Below, one piece after another: positions 1-8,200 of a stretch of 41,234 nucleotides of DNA. This DNA comes from a virus, in the IMG/VR virus record IMGVR_UViG_3300009127_000013, positions 1-41,234 of that record; one strand, given 5' to 3'. The position numbers and the translations under genes are program-made. Position 1 is the first letter of the stretch. Each line of letters starts with the position of its first letter. Below the pieces are notes generated by a model. It searched no databases, had not been told where the DNA came from, and saw only the letters and a list, made by a program, of their open reading frames with translations.

Positions 1-149
1 GCGCTTAACAGCCCCCACCAATTCCATTTCGCCAAAGCAATTATTACCGGTATTCCTATTCGTCTCCAATTTTTACTCGTCCCTTCTGCTCCTGCCCAAC
101 CTCCTAAAAATCCACAAGTTATTATCAAAATTGTATTTAGAATAATCAA
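1..149 (-). CDS. Small membrane protein, partial (runs off the left edge)
   Basis: An open frame starts with TTG at 149, overlapping the TGA stop of the upstream tail gene (TTGA overlap), and continues without a stop to base 1. The visible 49 residues begin with a hydrophobic stretch (IILNTILIITCGFLGGWAG), then a short basic segment (KNWRRIGIP) and a second hydrophobic stretch (VIIALAKWNWWGLL). This is a two-helix membrane layout. Small proteins of this kind are common at the end of phage tail modules, where some act in lysis or DNA entry, but I do not recognise the family. The start is inferred from the translational overlap, since no ATG is available. Confidence 0.5.
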   Translation of the reverse strand, partial: MIILNTILIITCGFLGGWAGAEGTSKNWRRIGIPVIIALAKWNWWGLLS

Positions 150-982
150 TTTATCACCGCTATTTTAAAAGGCGTTCCGTTGACTATTAAATTAACGTAT
201 GCCGCTGAACTTACTACTGCTGCGCCGGCCATTGTATCTACTGCTACTCCAAAATCCCATCTATTTGTGCCTCCGTCAGTTGCTATTGGCCCTGTAAAAT
301 CCCCTGTCCTTGCCGTAAAATCCCCTGTCGCTGTAAGGTCTCCGGCAAAATTACCAGTTCCGGCTCTAAAATCGTGCGTGCCTATATTAACTGCCGTGCT
401 CGCACTTGCATAAGGAACGATCCCTGTTAAACCGGTTCCAATCCCAAGATATGAAGCAGCGTTTATACTACCAGTCGTTAAGATATGTTTTGCCCCTAAA
501 TTAAGATTTGAAACCGCTCCTACGTATGGAAGTATCCTTAGCCCTGTATCTACTTTTAAACCAGTCGCACTCTTTGAAAGCGTAGTGCCGTCTAAATTAA
601 GGGCCATATAAAAATTAAGATTAGCACCGCTGTCAGCCGTAGCCAAACCCTCCCCGGCCGTTAAAATCCTTTCATACGCAAGATCGCCGTGCGTTGAAAC
701 CATTAAGTAAGTGCCATCAAGAGGAGCTCCTCCGTAGCCGGATCCGGCGAACCTCATCCACACCCATCCAGAATTGATCCAGAAGTATGTCCAAAAATCA
801 TTTCCTCCGGTAGAATTAGCCGATACCCTATAACAAAATTCCCCTTCCCTGCCTGTCCAAGTTGGTGCAGCAGTAACTATCTGTGAAGAATATTTGCCGT
901 AATCAAGGAGTAGCGTTACTTTATCCTTAAAATCTATGACCTCTTGAGGCATTTTATAGAAATCGTAATCGCCTACTTTCAT
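146..982 (-). CDS. Putative tail fibre or receptor-binding protein
   Basis: This 278-aa protein has no membrane segment. Its N-terminus (about residues 10-110) is rich in aromatic residues and resembles the attachment part of phage tail proteins. The C-terminal half is rich in Gly, Ala, Thr and Asn, with short repeats near residues 207-235 (GNFAGDL, GDFTART, GDFTGPI) typical of trimeric beta-helical fibres. It closes with a compact segment (VNGTPFKIAVIN) like those ending phage fibre shafts. Its ATG overlaps the stop of the nozzle-like gene upstream (ATGA), so it is translated with the tail module. Assignment rests on composition, repeats and position, not on a recognised catalytic or chaperone domain. 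Confidence 0.55.
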   Translation of the reverse strand: MKVGDYDFYKMPQEVIDFKDKVTLLLDYGKYSSQIVTAAPTWTGREGEFCYRVSANSTGGNDFWTYFWINSGWVWMRFAGSGYGGAPLDGTYLMVSTHGDLAYERILTAGEGLATADSGANLNFYMALNLDGTTLSKSATGLKVDTGLRILPYVGAVSNLNLGAKHILTTGSINAASYLGIGTGLTGIVPYASASTAVNIGTHDFRAGTGNFAGDLTATGDFTARTGDFTGPIATDGGTNRWDFGVAVDTMAGAAVVSSAAYVNLIVNGTPFKIAVIN

Positions 983-2451
983 GCTTTTCCCACTCCAAAG
1001 TCCGTGCTCATTAAATCTGTCCTATTGAGGTTCCACGGATTTGCCTTACTACTGTCAGATGTAAGTTTATATTGATATACATTGCAAGTTATCGGAACGT
1101 CTATGAATTTTACAATCTGGTTAACGGATCCAGATACAGCTAATTTAACAGTGTCTCTGTTTCTAAAAGTCCTATCGAAATTAAGGGCTTCACTATAGGT
1201 CAGAGTTCCAGAAGAAGTTTCCTCAAAATACATACACATCTTACGTTGCTTTGAAACTACATTGGGGGCCTTATTGAACATGAACGGGCTCTCATACCAC
1301 TCGTTTACCCCTGTGGCTCCCACGCCATTTCCACTATCCAACATCCAGCAATACCCTTGATAATCAAACGCCATAAGATACTGCCTATTAGCGCTTTCAG
1401 CCATCGTCATATGAAAGAAATCCTTACCATACCTGTAAGGGAACCAAGCCCCTGTCCGGAGGTTTAAACACGCCATATGCGTAATTTTGCTTGATGGTGT
1501 AATCGCTACGGCTATTTTATAGAAGTTTTCATTGGTGTCCACTTCCGCAAAAGAGTTGGGAAGCTGACTATCGTCTATTTTTTCTAAGGCAAATTCACAC
1601 ATTTTATTATCGTTCTCGATCGCACCGGAAACTATTTCGTCGTTAGATCCGTCAAATATCCTCACTCGCCTATCCCAACAAAGCATCATTATTACTTCGC
1701 CATAGTCCTTATAATTCACTTTCTTAATCGTGCCGGGAACGGCTCCAAAATCTTTCATTTCCTTATAATCGAAGTCCGGGTTGCCTCCAACATATGAAAC
1801 CTTAAAAATCTTATATTTGGTCATTATGTAAAGAAGTCTTCTGTAAAGAACGGCTCCTGTAATTTCATCATCTTTTGAGGAAGGGAGACTGAACGAATTA
1901 TCCCAATCGCCGTTTATCATTGAATTAAAATCCTCATAAGATACGAGCCTCTTATCAGCTTGGGAGTTCATTAAAAAAGCAAATCCTTGAAATTCTATTG
2001 AATATTTACAGTTATTCGCCGAATTTGAAAGAACGGTCATTTGTGTTCCTGAAGTTCCGGCCCAATACAAAGGAACATCATAACTGTCGTTGGTAGCAAT
2101 CAGGTAAGCCTTGATCCTATCAAAATACATTCTGCTTGCAGTTTGACTTGTTGCTATATGAGTAAAAGTGCTTCCTAAATTTGTTGAATAAAAAATGCCT
2201 GTTCCGGCCCCTACAATTAAATTTCTCGTGGAAGCGCCGGATCCGAAGTCAAAGCTCCCCCACCCTCCGGTATTTGCGGTAATGGCCCCGTTCATGGATT
2301 TAGCACCGTAGATTTTCTGCAATGAGCCATCCTGAAACTTCATATTCATACAGTTAGGCGACTGTCCTTCGCTTAAGGAAAATACATTCCTTATAGTGCT
2401 TAACCCGTCATTGTATTCTTTAGTTGAGGCGTCGCGAACTTTCTGTATCAT
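979..2451 (-). CDS. Tail nozzle / DNA-stabilisation-like protein
   Basis: A 490-aa protein whose N-terminus (GLSTIRNVFSLSEGQSPNCM, about residues 16-35, followed by a GSLQKIYGAK segment) matches the pattern seen in many podovirus tail proteins described as stabilisation or nozzle proteins. Such proteins place beta-propeller blades on the tail tube. The rest is beta-rich with recurrent aromatic and Asp/Gly turns, and there is no signal peptide or membrane helix. It lies between the putative adaptor (upstream in transcription) and the fibre gene (downstream, ATGA overlap), the usual order for short-tailed phages. It is about the size of P22 gp10. A structural role is well supported; the exact position in the virion is inferred. 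Confidence 0.6.
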   Translation of the reverse strand: MIQKVRDASTKEYNDGLSTIRNVFSLSEGQSPNCMNMKFQDGSLQKIYGAKSMNGAITANTGGWGSFDFGSGASTRNLIVGAGTGIFYSTNLGSTFTHIATSQTASRMYFDRIKAYLIATNDSYDVPLYWAGTSGTQMTVLSNSANNCKYSIEFQGFAFLMNSQADKRLVSYEDFNSMINGDWDNSFSLPSSKDDEITGAVLYRRLLYIMTKYKIFKVSYVGGNPDFDYKEMKDFGAVPGTIKKVNYKDYGEVIMMLCWDRRVRIFDGSNDEIVSGAIENDNKMCEFALEKIDDSQLPNSFAEVDTNENFYKIAVAITPSSKITHMACLNLRTGAWFPYRYGKDFFHMTMAESANRQYLMAFDYQGYCWMLDSGNGVGATGVNEWYESPFMFNKAPNVVSKQRKMCMYFEETSSGTLTYSEALNFDRTFRNRDTVKLAVSGSVNQIVKFIDVPITCNVYQYKLTSDSSKANPWNLNRTDLMSTDFGVGKA

Positions 2452-2453
2452 TT

Positions 2454-3557
2454 TTACTCCCTGTAATCATATTCCTCAAAATCGCCCTCTAAATCAACCG
2501 AATCCAAGCGAGTTAGATACCTTACCTTTGCGTCCGTCATTATGGTTGCTGTTTTAACATGATGATAAGCATACATAGGATCATCTTGGTTACCTATCAA
2601 TTCCCGCACTGCTCCGTGCAATACGGCCAAGTGCATAAACGCCGGCATATCAGGAACAGAGCTGATAACATATTCTGCGCCTGCAACGGAAGAATTTGTG
2701 AAAAGAGTTGATACGGTCAGGGAGGAGTCGTGAGTAATGCCATTTATCCTGAACCACTCGCTATCCTCTTGTATGCCATTAGCGTTTACCCTGATATAAT
2801 CGCCAGTATTCGCCTCTAAAAAGCGTGATCCTGTGCCTGTAACGGTGCTTGTGGATCCTGTAATAGTAATCGTGCCCATAGAAGTTTGTCGTAGAGGTTT
2901 TGCAACTCGGAAATAATCATACCCTAAAGCAATCCCATATTGAGGAGGAGGGATCAATTCTACTTGAGGGTTCCCCGCAGTATCATTTGATACAATCCGG
3001 CAACAGCTTGGAGTGCCCGGCGAGGCAGAATATTCCCTGTAATACTGAATATGTCGCTTTTCCGGAATAATAGTTTTCTTCCCACCTTGCCATAAGATAA
3101 GGCCTCCCTTGATTGGAAACCTATCAAAATCCGGCGCTAATGCGTATATAGGTTGAAAGATATTATAGCTTTGGCTTGAAATATTTGTAGTGCCGGCAAT
3201 AGGAGGATTAACTGTGCCTCCCGTAGTATCGGTAAAAGTAAAATCATATACTACATCATTTCCTGAAATCTTAATTTTTCTGCCTGTCATACCTGCAATA
3301 AGCGTGGTTCCTGAAAAAGTCAACTGTGTTGCGCCTGTATTCGCTGAAACTGTGCCGGTGTTATATTTCTGGTCGCAGGTAATCGATGAACTTGCCTTCA
3401 TAAACTCCCAATCAAATTTACCGCTTATCTCCTTCGTGGCCATATCGTTCACTGATCCACGCACTCTTGGTCGATCATTTTCAGAACCGGAACGTGAGAT
3501 TTCGGCGGCGCGCTCAATGAGTTCAGTATAAGGGATTTCGTTAATATTTTTGCTCAT
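2454..3557 (-). CDS. Putative head-to-tail adaptor with inserted beta domains
   Basis: A 367-aa protein. The N-terminal 60 residues (ELIERAAEISRSG, then DMATKEISGKFDWEFMK) and the C-terminal helices (MPAFMHLAVLHGAVREL, MYAYHHVKTATIM) resemble the helical halves of phage head-tail adaptors. Between them lie Thr/Gly/Ser-rich beta segments (around 65-125 and 225-300) that look like inserted domains. The gene ends three bases before the nozzle-like gene and starts at ATG 3557. Known family members connect the portal to the tail tube. The fold assignment is an inference from layout and context; a minor capsid or tail-completion role is an alternative. Confidence 0.5.
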   Translation of the reverse strand: MSKNINEIPYTELIERAAEISRSGSENDRPRVRGSVNDMATKEISGKFDWEFMKASSSITCDQKYNTGTVSANTGATQLTFSGTTLIAGMTGRKIKISGNDVVYDFTFTDTTGGTVNPPIAGTTNISSQSYNIFQPIYALAPDFDRFPIKGGLILWQGGKKTIIPEKRHIQYYREYSASPGTPSCCRIVSNDTAGNPQVELIPPPQYGIALGYDYFRVAKPLRQTSMGTITITGSTSTVTGTGSRFLEANTGDYIRVNANGIQEDSEWFRINGITHDSSLTVSTLFTNSSVAGAEYVISSVPDMPAFMHLAVLHGAVRELIGNQDDPMYAYHHVKTATIMTDAKVRYLTRLDSVDLEGDFEEYDYRE

Positions 3558-3668
3558 ATCAAAACCTCACTTTGAATTTAAAACCTACGTATCTCTCTCC
3601 ACTTGGAGTAGTTAAATTACCTATCTTTGTATGAGAACCTACAAAATAGATGACTTTCCCGACCCTAA

Positions 3669-3881
3669 CTACTCCCCGAATTTTTTTAACAGTTCTTGCC
3701 CCTTAAACAAAATCTTTTGTATCTTCTCTAAGGTGTCAGCTATTTTGTTTACGAGATGATCTTCTGCCGGTTGAAATACATTTATAATTCCGGCGAGCAA
3801 TTTTAAAATAGCGCCTATAATACCCGTTGCCATGCTGATTACTTTAAGCAACCATGCGATTCTGTTGGTTATAAATCTCAT
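3669..3881 (-). CDS. Small membrane protein, holin-like candidate
   Basis: A 70-aa protein with a basic N-terminus (MRFITNR), a hydrophobic stretch over about residues 8-35 (IAWLLKVISMATGIIGAILK onward) and an amphipathic, charged C-terminal helix ending KKFGE. Size, single hydrophobic region and charged tail fit small phage holins or tail-tip membrane proteins. It lies two bases downstream of a 64-aa coiled-coil gene, and that pair is the kind of arrangement seen for holin plus accessory protein. However, the recognisable cell-wall hydrolase is far away at 18.2-18.7 kb. Function is therefore tentative. Confidence 0.45.
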   Translation of the reverse strand: MRFITNRIAWLLKVISMATGIIGAILKLLAGIINVFQPAEDHLVNKIADTLEKIQKILFKGQELLKKFGE

Positions 3882-3883
3882 AA

Positions 3884-4078
3884 TTACCTCCCGTTTTTTA
3901 ACATAAAATCTTTTAAATCTTCTATCCTTGAATTCACGTCATCTATTCTTGTATCAAAATGACCTCGTAAGCCCTGAACACTTTCTTTTATACTATTTTG
4001 AGCTTGGTGACATTCTCGCGTTTTAACATATTTGCCATTCTTTCCCGAAAAAGTAACGTCAAAACCAAGTAAATTCAT
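3884..4078 (-). CDS. Small coiled-coil phage protein
   Basis: This 64-aa protein starts with a conserved-looking segment (MNLLGFDVTFSGKNGKYVK) and continues as a charged helix (SIKESVQGLRGHF, then RIDDVNSRIEDLKDF) with heptad spacing. It has no membrane segment. Its ATG overlaps the TAA of the LamG gene (TAATG) and follows a strong GGAGGTAAG site, so the two are coupled. Similar short proteins sit next to holin or tail genes in many phages and may oligomerise through the helix. I cannot assign a function. Confidence 0.55.
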   Translation of the reverse strand: MNLLGFDVTFSGKNGKYVKTRECHQAQNSIKESVQGLRGHFDTRIDDVNSRIEDLKDFMLKNGR

Positions 4079-5316
4079 TACTTACCTCCCATCCATTTCC
4101 CTCGACTCGTTTCCTGCCACACCGAGTTGTCAGTTTGATAGACAAGGTTCAAAACAAAACCTGAACCCATTACATATGCGCCTCCACCCATCAGAGAAAT
4201 ACCGGTTCCATCTCTAATCCTCAGTTTAGGGGTATCTGTTGTATGGTGTATAGTTAATAAATCTCCGGTTTTACCTGCGGAAATTTGAGGATTTTTGGAA
4301 ATTTCAACTATTGTTTCGTCGCCGCCTCCTGATAGGGCAAAGGGTTGTTCTGACGGGGTTACAGTTTCTATTAAAGTTTTAGTAAAACCCTTACCGACAT
4401 TAGCATCAGAAGGAGTAGCTGTATCTAAAAGCGACGTCTTAACAACGGCTTTAAGTATGACCTCTGAAAGAGTAGTCGTATCTGTCATAGGAAGCTTTAC
4501 TATGGCTTTAGCCCCAAAGGGTTCGGAGGTAGTAATGGTTTCCGCCACAGACTTTCCTATGGCTTTAGCCCCAAAGGGTTCGGAGGTAGTAATGGTTTCA
4601 TTGATAGTTTCAGTATATTCTGATAAGTTATTATACGCAGCAGTGGGGGGTGTAAAGTTAGAAGTCCATCTTGCTACACCCTTGCTTATACGAAATTCGT
4701 CTATCCAACCAACGACGCCCTTACTTCCTCCGTTTTCTGCGCCGATGGCTAATATTGCCGCTATATTTCCGAGTTCCTCGTTCTCTGCTAAAGCTGAACC
4801 CCAATATATGCTTTTTGAATCTCCATCTATAAAAGCATACATGTTGTTTTCGCCAGTGCCATATCTAACTACTGCGACATGCTGCCAGTCAGTTGTAAAA
4901 ACAGCACTGTTAGTATTGAACGCAGCAGCAGTAGTTGCACCACTTTCATAGTAATAAAAATATAGTTTCCCGTTATAGCTGAGTATTTGAGCATAGTTGG
5001 TGCCATTTTCATATTGTTCATAAAACATAAATGTTGACGCGACCACAGGGTCAGTATTAAATTTAACCCAAAAATCTATGGTGAAGTTTCCTGTTCCATA
5101 ATACCAGTCGTCATCGTCCGCATAAGTTATATAATCGTCTCCGTCTAACAATAAACTCGCAGTTCCAAATTTCTTCTGCGCCGTGTCTAATTGAGCATCG
5201 TTTACGCAGGTAGCATTACCGTGACTGCCCCCCACAGAAGTATCTGGAACAGTCGTTGACGTATCCGATCCATCACACGCAAGCAATAGTTTTGTATTAC
5301 TATCGTTACCCGGCAT
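4078..5316 (-). CDS. LamG / concanavalin-A-like domain virion protein
   Basis: A 412-aa protein. Residues about 1-230 form a LamG-type jelly roll: FGTASLLLDGDDYITY, then NFTIDFWVKFNTD, WQHVAVVRYG, MYAFIDGD and a closing GWIDEFRISKGVARW. That ending is the signature of phage and bacterial LamG_3 domains, which bind carbohydrate. Residues about 235-330 are Thr/Glu-rich spacers with two exact copies of ETITTSEPFGAKAI. The C-terminal about 80 residues (IVEISKNPQISAGKTGDLLT onward) look like a beta-rich tip. It lies in the tail module and is probably a glycan-binding tail or capsid accessory protein. The domain call is strong; the location on the virion is inferred. Confidence 0.75.
   Translation of the reverse strand: MPGNDSNTKLLLACDGSDTSTTVPDTSVGGSHGNATCVNDAQLDTAQKKFGTASLLLDGDDYITYADDDDWYYGTGNFTIDFWVKFNTDPVVASTFMFYEQYENGTNYAQILSYNGKLYFYYYESGATTAAAFNTNSAVFTTDWQHVAVVRYGTGENNMYAFIDGDSKSIYWGSALAENEELGNIAAILAIGAENGGSKGVVGWIDEFRISKGVARWTSNFTPPTAAYNNLSEYTETINETITTSEPFGAKAIGKSVAETITTSEPFGAKAIVKLPMTDTTTLSEVILKAVVKTSLLDTATPSDANVGKGFTKTLIETVTPSEQPFALSGGGDETIVEISKNPQISAGKTGDLLTIHHTTDTPKLRIRDGTGISLMGGGAYVMGSGFVLNLVYQTDNSVWQETSRGKWMGGK
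4500..4599. repeat. Two 43-bp exact direct repeats, 57-bp period, inside the LamG gene
   Basis: Bases 4500-4542 and 4557-4599 are identical (CTATGGCTTTAGCCCC at their left ends). The period is 57 bp, or 19 codons, so recombination between copies would stay in frame and change the length of the linker between the LamG domain and the C-terminal part. Confidence 0.9.
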
Positions 5317-5324
5317 AAATCTCC

Positions 5325-5801
5325 TTAGGCGATTTTTATATTATGCGTTATTTGCAATGTATCTCCGGAGTTCATTGTTACTGCCCCGAATGTTTGCACG
5401 GCTAATATCCAACCTCCAGCGTCAGTTTGCATAATAGCTTCCTCTTGCACGCTTTGATTATCTGAATTACAGGTAAAAGTCTTTACGTATCTCGTAGTAT
5501 CTCCGCTTGTGGTTGTGAGCGTGTTTGAAGTTGTCGCTACTGCCCTCACAAGTCCTGCACCGTCGGCTCCAATATACTCTCCGATTGCAGTCGTGGAAGT
5601 AGTAATTGAAGTGAGGTTTGAGCCCAAGGCCATGTATTGTCCGCCCGAGTTGTCCGTAGTAAGACCAAGCAACATAGCGCAAAGACGCTTGCCGGAACTG
5701 GTAATAAGGTTTGTAACTTTCCTTGTTGCAAAAACCGATCCGTCCGGGTGCCTTGCTACAATCTCTACTTCCCCCATCATTTTCATCATTTCTCCAAACA
5801 T
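5325..5801 (-). CDS. Phage virion-associated protein
   Basis: A 158-aa protein of a type often seen in phage tail or head modules. It begins with a short variable strand (VEIVARHPDGSVFATRKVTN), then a Leu/Ala-rich helix that keeps the pattern LITSSGKRLCAMLLG, a YMALGSNLTSI segment, a Thr/Ser-rich middle and an AGGWILAVQTFGAVTMNSGD segment near the end that recurs in this family. There is no signal peptide or membrane helix. It lies between the LamG protein and a small zinc-ribbon protein. I recognise the pattern but know no defined function; a minor structural role is likely. Confidence 0.5.
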   Translation of the reverse strand: MFGEMMKMMGEVEIVARHPDGSVFATRKVTNLITSSGKRLCAMLLGLTTDNSGGQYMALGSNLTSITTSTTAIGEYIGADGAGLVRAVATTSNTLTTTSGDTTRYVKTFTCNSDNQSVQEEAIMQTDAGGWILAVQTFGAVTMNSGDTLQITHNIKIA

Positions 5802-5811
5802 AACCCCTCCC

Positions 5812-6132
5812 TTAGTTTGATAGTATCCAACTCACATAAGTCGACGACGCTGTAACCAACATCCACGGAACATTTAGGTTTAAGGCAATTCCGCCTGAAT
5901 TTGTTATATACTGCACCACCCTTGCGCTTTCAGGAGGAACAGTCGTCGTAGTTGAGTTAGCTCTTTTTTGACTTGCGCCTATTTCGCCCTCGCCCCCTAA
6001 AGATTTTTTAGAGGGCTTAGGTGTATCGTAACATTCCTCATCAAGCCATAGACCGTCTTTCTGTTTAAGGACGTTCTTATGAAAAACAAACCCACAGCGA
6101 TCGCATTCTCGTAATTGTAATCTATTACTCAT
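5812..6132 (-). CDS. Small protein with N-terminal zinc-ribbon-like motif
   Basis: This 106-aa protein starts with a Cys motif (CDRCGFVFHKNVL, then DEECYD, about residues 10-37), as in short phage proteins found beside structural genes. A Ser/Lys/Thr-rich linker (about 40-65) leads to a beta-type C-terminal segment (VVQYITNSGGIALNLNVPWM) that may be a virion domain. No clear ribosome binding site precedes ATG 6132. Instead the 20 bases upstream read TTTTTATATACTATT, directly after a terminator hairpin, so translation may start on a very short leader. Role unknown. Confidence 0.5.
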   Translation of the reverse strand: MSNRLQLRECDRCGFVFHKNVLKQKDGLWLDEECYDTPKPSKKSLGGEGEIGASQKRANSTTTTVPPESARVVQYITNSGGIALNLNVPWMLVTASSTYVSWILSN

Positions 6133-6142
6133 AATAGTATAT

Positions 6143-6173
6143 AAAAATGCAAGGGGAGGTTTTGGCCCCCCCC
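6143..6173 (-). terminator. Probable rho-independent terminator after the repeat-domain virion gene
   Basis: On the minus strand the bases 6173-6153 fold into a G-rich/C-rich hairpin (GGGGGGG, loop CCAAAA, CCTCCCC, one G-U pair). It is followed by TTGCATTTTT, giving a short U-rich tail. It sits just after the stop of the 6179-7162 gene, as expected for a terminator. The U-tract is interrupted, so readthrough is likely. Confidence 0.6.
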
Positions 6174-6178
6174 TAATG

Positions 6179-7162
6179 TTACGGTGCTATTCTACCAGAT
6201 CTATTTCCGCAAAGTTGCCATTGACCGCCAAAGCCATTGACAAACTGCCAATAAGCGCCTGATACACATACCATAGCGCCTGTTGACTCTGCGTCATACA
6301 TACAAGTTGGCCCGGCAGAAGTTACAATAATTACTGCCGAATTAGGAGCATAGACAGTAACTACTTGCCCGGGAACTCCGCCTTGTAAGTTTCTTAACTG
6401 TGTTGCGGTGCCACCAGAAGCATTCATGTAAATCATCTTTGTTTCTTTGTTGATCGTCACTACATGATTTGCAGAAGTTGCCCCTTTAGGTGGCAGAGCC
6501 ACCACATTTGTATCTGCATTGAAGTTTGAAGCAACCTCAAACCATTGGCCGCCGTTCTTTACCAATTCAAGCGTGCCTGAATTAGCCAATGCAAGGTTGC
6601 CCGACCCCATTAGGTTAATCGCGCCAACGGAATTGACTACTGCTACCGCAGAACCTAACGCCAATACAGTTACATGCTGTCCATCGTAACCATTTGAAAG
6701 ACTATCAATGTTAACAGGCGCACCTGTTGATGTATTTACGGCAATTTGTGTTTTGCCGTTCACATTGATAACATCGGCAGCGATATTACTCCCCGATTGA
6801 ACCGAGAGAACATAGCTTGTCTGGTTTTGACTTCTCGATATTTCATACCAAGAAGTGTTGTGTTGTATCAGGGATATTACATTGTTGTTTCCGGAAAAAT
6901 CACCGGAACCGGCTAAAACAAGCTCGCCGGAATTTGCTACGCTTGTTGAACCTCCGTCAATCATTATAAGCGTTATGACCTGACCTTCCTCGCCACCATC
7001 AAAATCGGTTATAACCGTAGCGCCTGTATTGACGGCATAAAAAACTGAACCTAACGTAACATCCGGCGTTGCATCGGATTGAGTTAACAGATTATCCGAC
7101 CGCGCTTGGAAGTTTTTGTAAGGCCCGTAAGCATGCGCATATCTGGTTCTATCTGCGCTCAT
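6179..7162 (-). CDS. Repeat-domain virion protein (capsid or tail surface)
   Basis: A 327-aa protein built of at least three related beta-repeats of about 90 residues. Each has a GQVITL- or GQHVTV-type strand, a short VANSG- or VVNSV-type turn, a GSGDF/GSGNL motif and a closing aromatic strand (WYEIS, WFEVA, WQFVN). Such tandem repeats are typical of phage decoration or receptor-binding spikes. A strong AAGGAGG precedes ATG 7162. It lies between the major capsid gene and the tail genes, and a terminator-like hairpin follows it. No catalytic motif is visible. Confidence 0.6.
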   Translation of the reverse strand: MSADRTRYAHAYGPYKNFQARSDNLLTQSDATPDVTLGSVFYAVNTGATVITDFDGGEEGQVITLIMIDGGSTSVANSGELVLAGSGDFSGNNNVISLIQHNTSWYEISRSQNQTSYVLSVQSGSNIAADVINVNGKTQIAVNTSTGAPVNIDSLSNGYDGQHVTVLALGSAVAVVNSVGAINLMGSGNLALANSGTLELVKNGGQWFEVASNFNADTNVVALPPKGATSANHVVTINKETKMIYMNASGGTATQLRNLQGGVPGQVVTVYAPNSAVIIVTSAGPTCMYDAESTGAMVCVSGAYWQFVNGFGGQWQLCGNRSGRIAP

Positions 7163-7231
7163 TCAATCCTCCTTGTGAGATCCAAACCGCTTTTACGGAA
7201 ATATGGACGCTGTTAAGCATTACCTCGGTAA

Positions 7232-7267
7232 GTGCGAGGCGGGAACAATTAAGCCCCCGCCTCGCAC
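7232..7267 (-). promoter_or_regulatory. Strong hairpin three bases after the major capsid stop codon
   Basis: GTGCGAGGCGGG (7232-7243) and CCCGCCTCGCAC (7256-7267) form a perfect 12-bp GC-rich stem with a 12-nt loop. No U-tract follows on either strand, so a standard rho-independent terminator is unlikely. A 3' mRNA-protecting hairpin, or a partial terminator that sets the capsid level, fits better. Confidence 0.65.
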
Positions 7268-7270
7268 AAT

Positions 7271-8191
7271 TTACTGCCCTGTTGAATGATAAAGATTCGA
7301 TGGCTTGTTAACTTCCACGCTAAATCTAAATGTTACTTTAAATTTTGCGTCGCCTGTTTCAAAATCTCCATCCTTCGCAAAGGTAATCTTGCGTCTTAGA
7401 AACGCGATTGGCCCTGACTTTCTATTTGGAGGCATAGCAACAAAAGTAAAGGCGTCGGTATCCGTCAGATACGGACTTGCTATCGGCGAAATCCCTATTC
7501 CCTTAATAGTATTGACCGCGTTATTGCTTGACTCTGGATCATAGCCCGAATTTAACAACTCCTTTGCTTTCCAAAGGTTATTCGGGTGAACCCAAAGCTC
7601 TTTAACCTTTATGATTTGATACTTTCCAGTATCGTCCTTCGTCGTCGTGAAGTTATCATAAGCGGTTTGAAAACTTGTTACGCCCAAATCCGCGCCCGGC
7701 GTTAAGAGATTTGACCATGTTCCACCCCTAAGTGCCGTATGTGAATTTGAGAATACTGCTAAACCATCGCCTGCTGTATGGTTCGTGGTTGCCGTGCCAT
7801 TGTTGATAAGATCGTGAACAAGAGTTTCCAAAGTCTCTCTTGCTGACGAGCCCAACTCCGCAGTAATATCTCCCATTTCCGTAGGAATATCCGGATATCT
7901 CGCGTCATCGATAAGTTCCTCACTTACCTTTCCGCCCAAACCATAAGTGATGTGGTTCCACCTTTTGGTCGGCCCTTGAACCATATCGTCGTAGACTATT
8001 CCCTGCGACTCTGGTTTTTTAGGTATCTTTCCATATCCCGCGAAATACGCAGCTTCTTCATACGCGTTTTTGGAAGGCAATACTGTTACAAGACGTTTCC
8101 AGATCTGTTCACTATTCTTCGGCCTATACGCACTAACCGCAATAGCAAACAAACCGGGAACGACTGATTTATTAAACGTAGATCTATTCAT
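7271..8191 (-). CDS. Major capsid protein
   Basis: A 306-aa protein with features of Mu gpT / HK97-fold-type major head proteins: a helix-rich N-terminus (about 1-110), the conserved segment AVFSNSHTALRGGTWSNLL (about 145-163), a WVHPNNLWKAKELL motif and a closing beta segment (FKVTFRFSVEVNKP). It has no signal peptide. It follows the decoration-like and scaffold-like genes in transcription order, the normal head module order, and a strong hairpin follows its stop. The 306-aa length fits podovirus and siphovirus capsid proteins. I see no cleavable N-terminal delta domain; the candidate scaffold is a separate gene at 9495-10322. Confidence 0.85.
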   Translation of the reverse strand: MNRSTFNKSVVPGLFAIAVSAYRPKNSEQIWKRLVTVLPSKNAYEEAAYFAGYGKIPKKPESQGIVYDDMVQGPTKRWNHITYGLGGKVSEELIDDARYPDIPTEMGDITAELGSSARETLETLVHDLINNGTATTNHTAGDGLAVFSNSHTALRGGTWSNLLTPGADLGVTSFQTAYDNFTTTKDDTGKYQIIKVKELWVHPNNLWKAKELLNSGYDPESSNNAVNTIKGIGISPIASPYLTDTDAFTFVAMPPNRKSGPIAFLRRKITFAKDGDFETGDAKFKVTFRFSVEVNKPSNLYHSTGQ

Positions 8192-8200
8192 CGTCCCTCC

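Noticed and set aside
180-5855. Plus-strand open frames opposite the tail genes
   Set aside because: They are reverse shadows of minus-strand beta-rich coding, Pro/Val/Ser-biased, with no ribosome sites.
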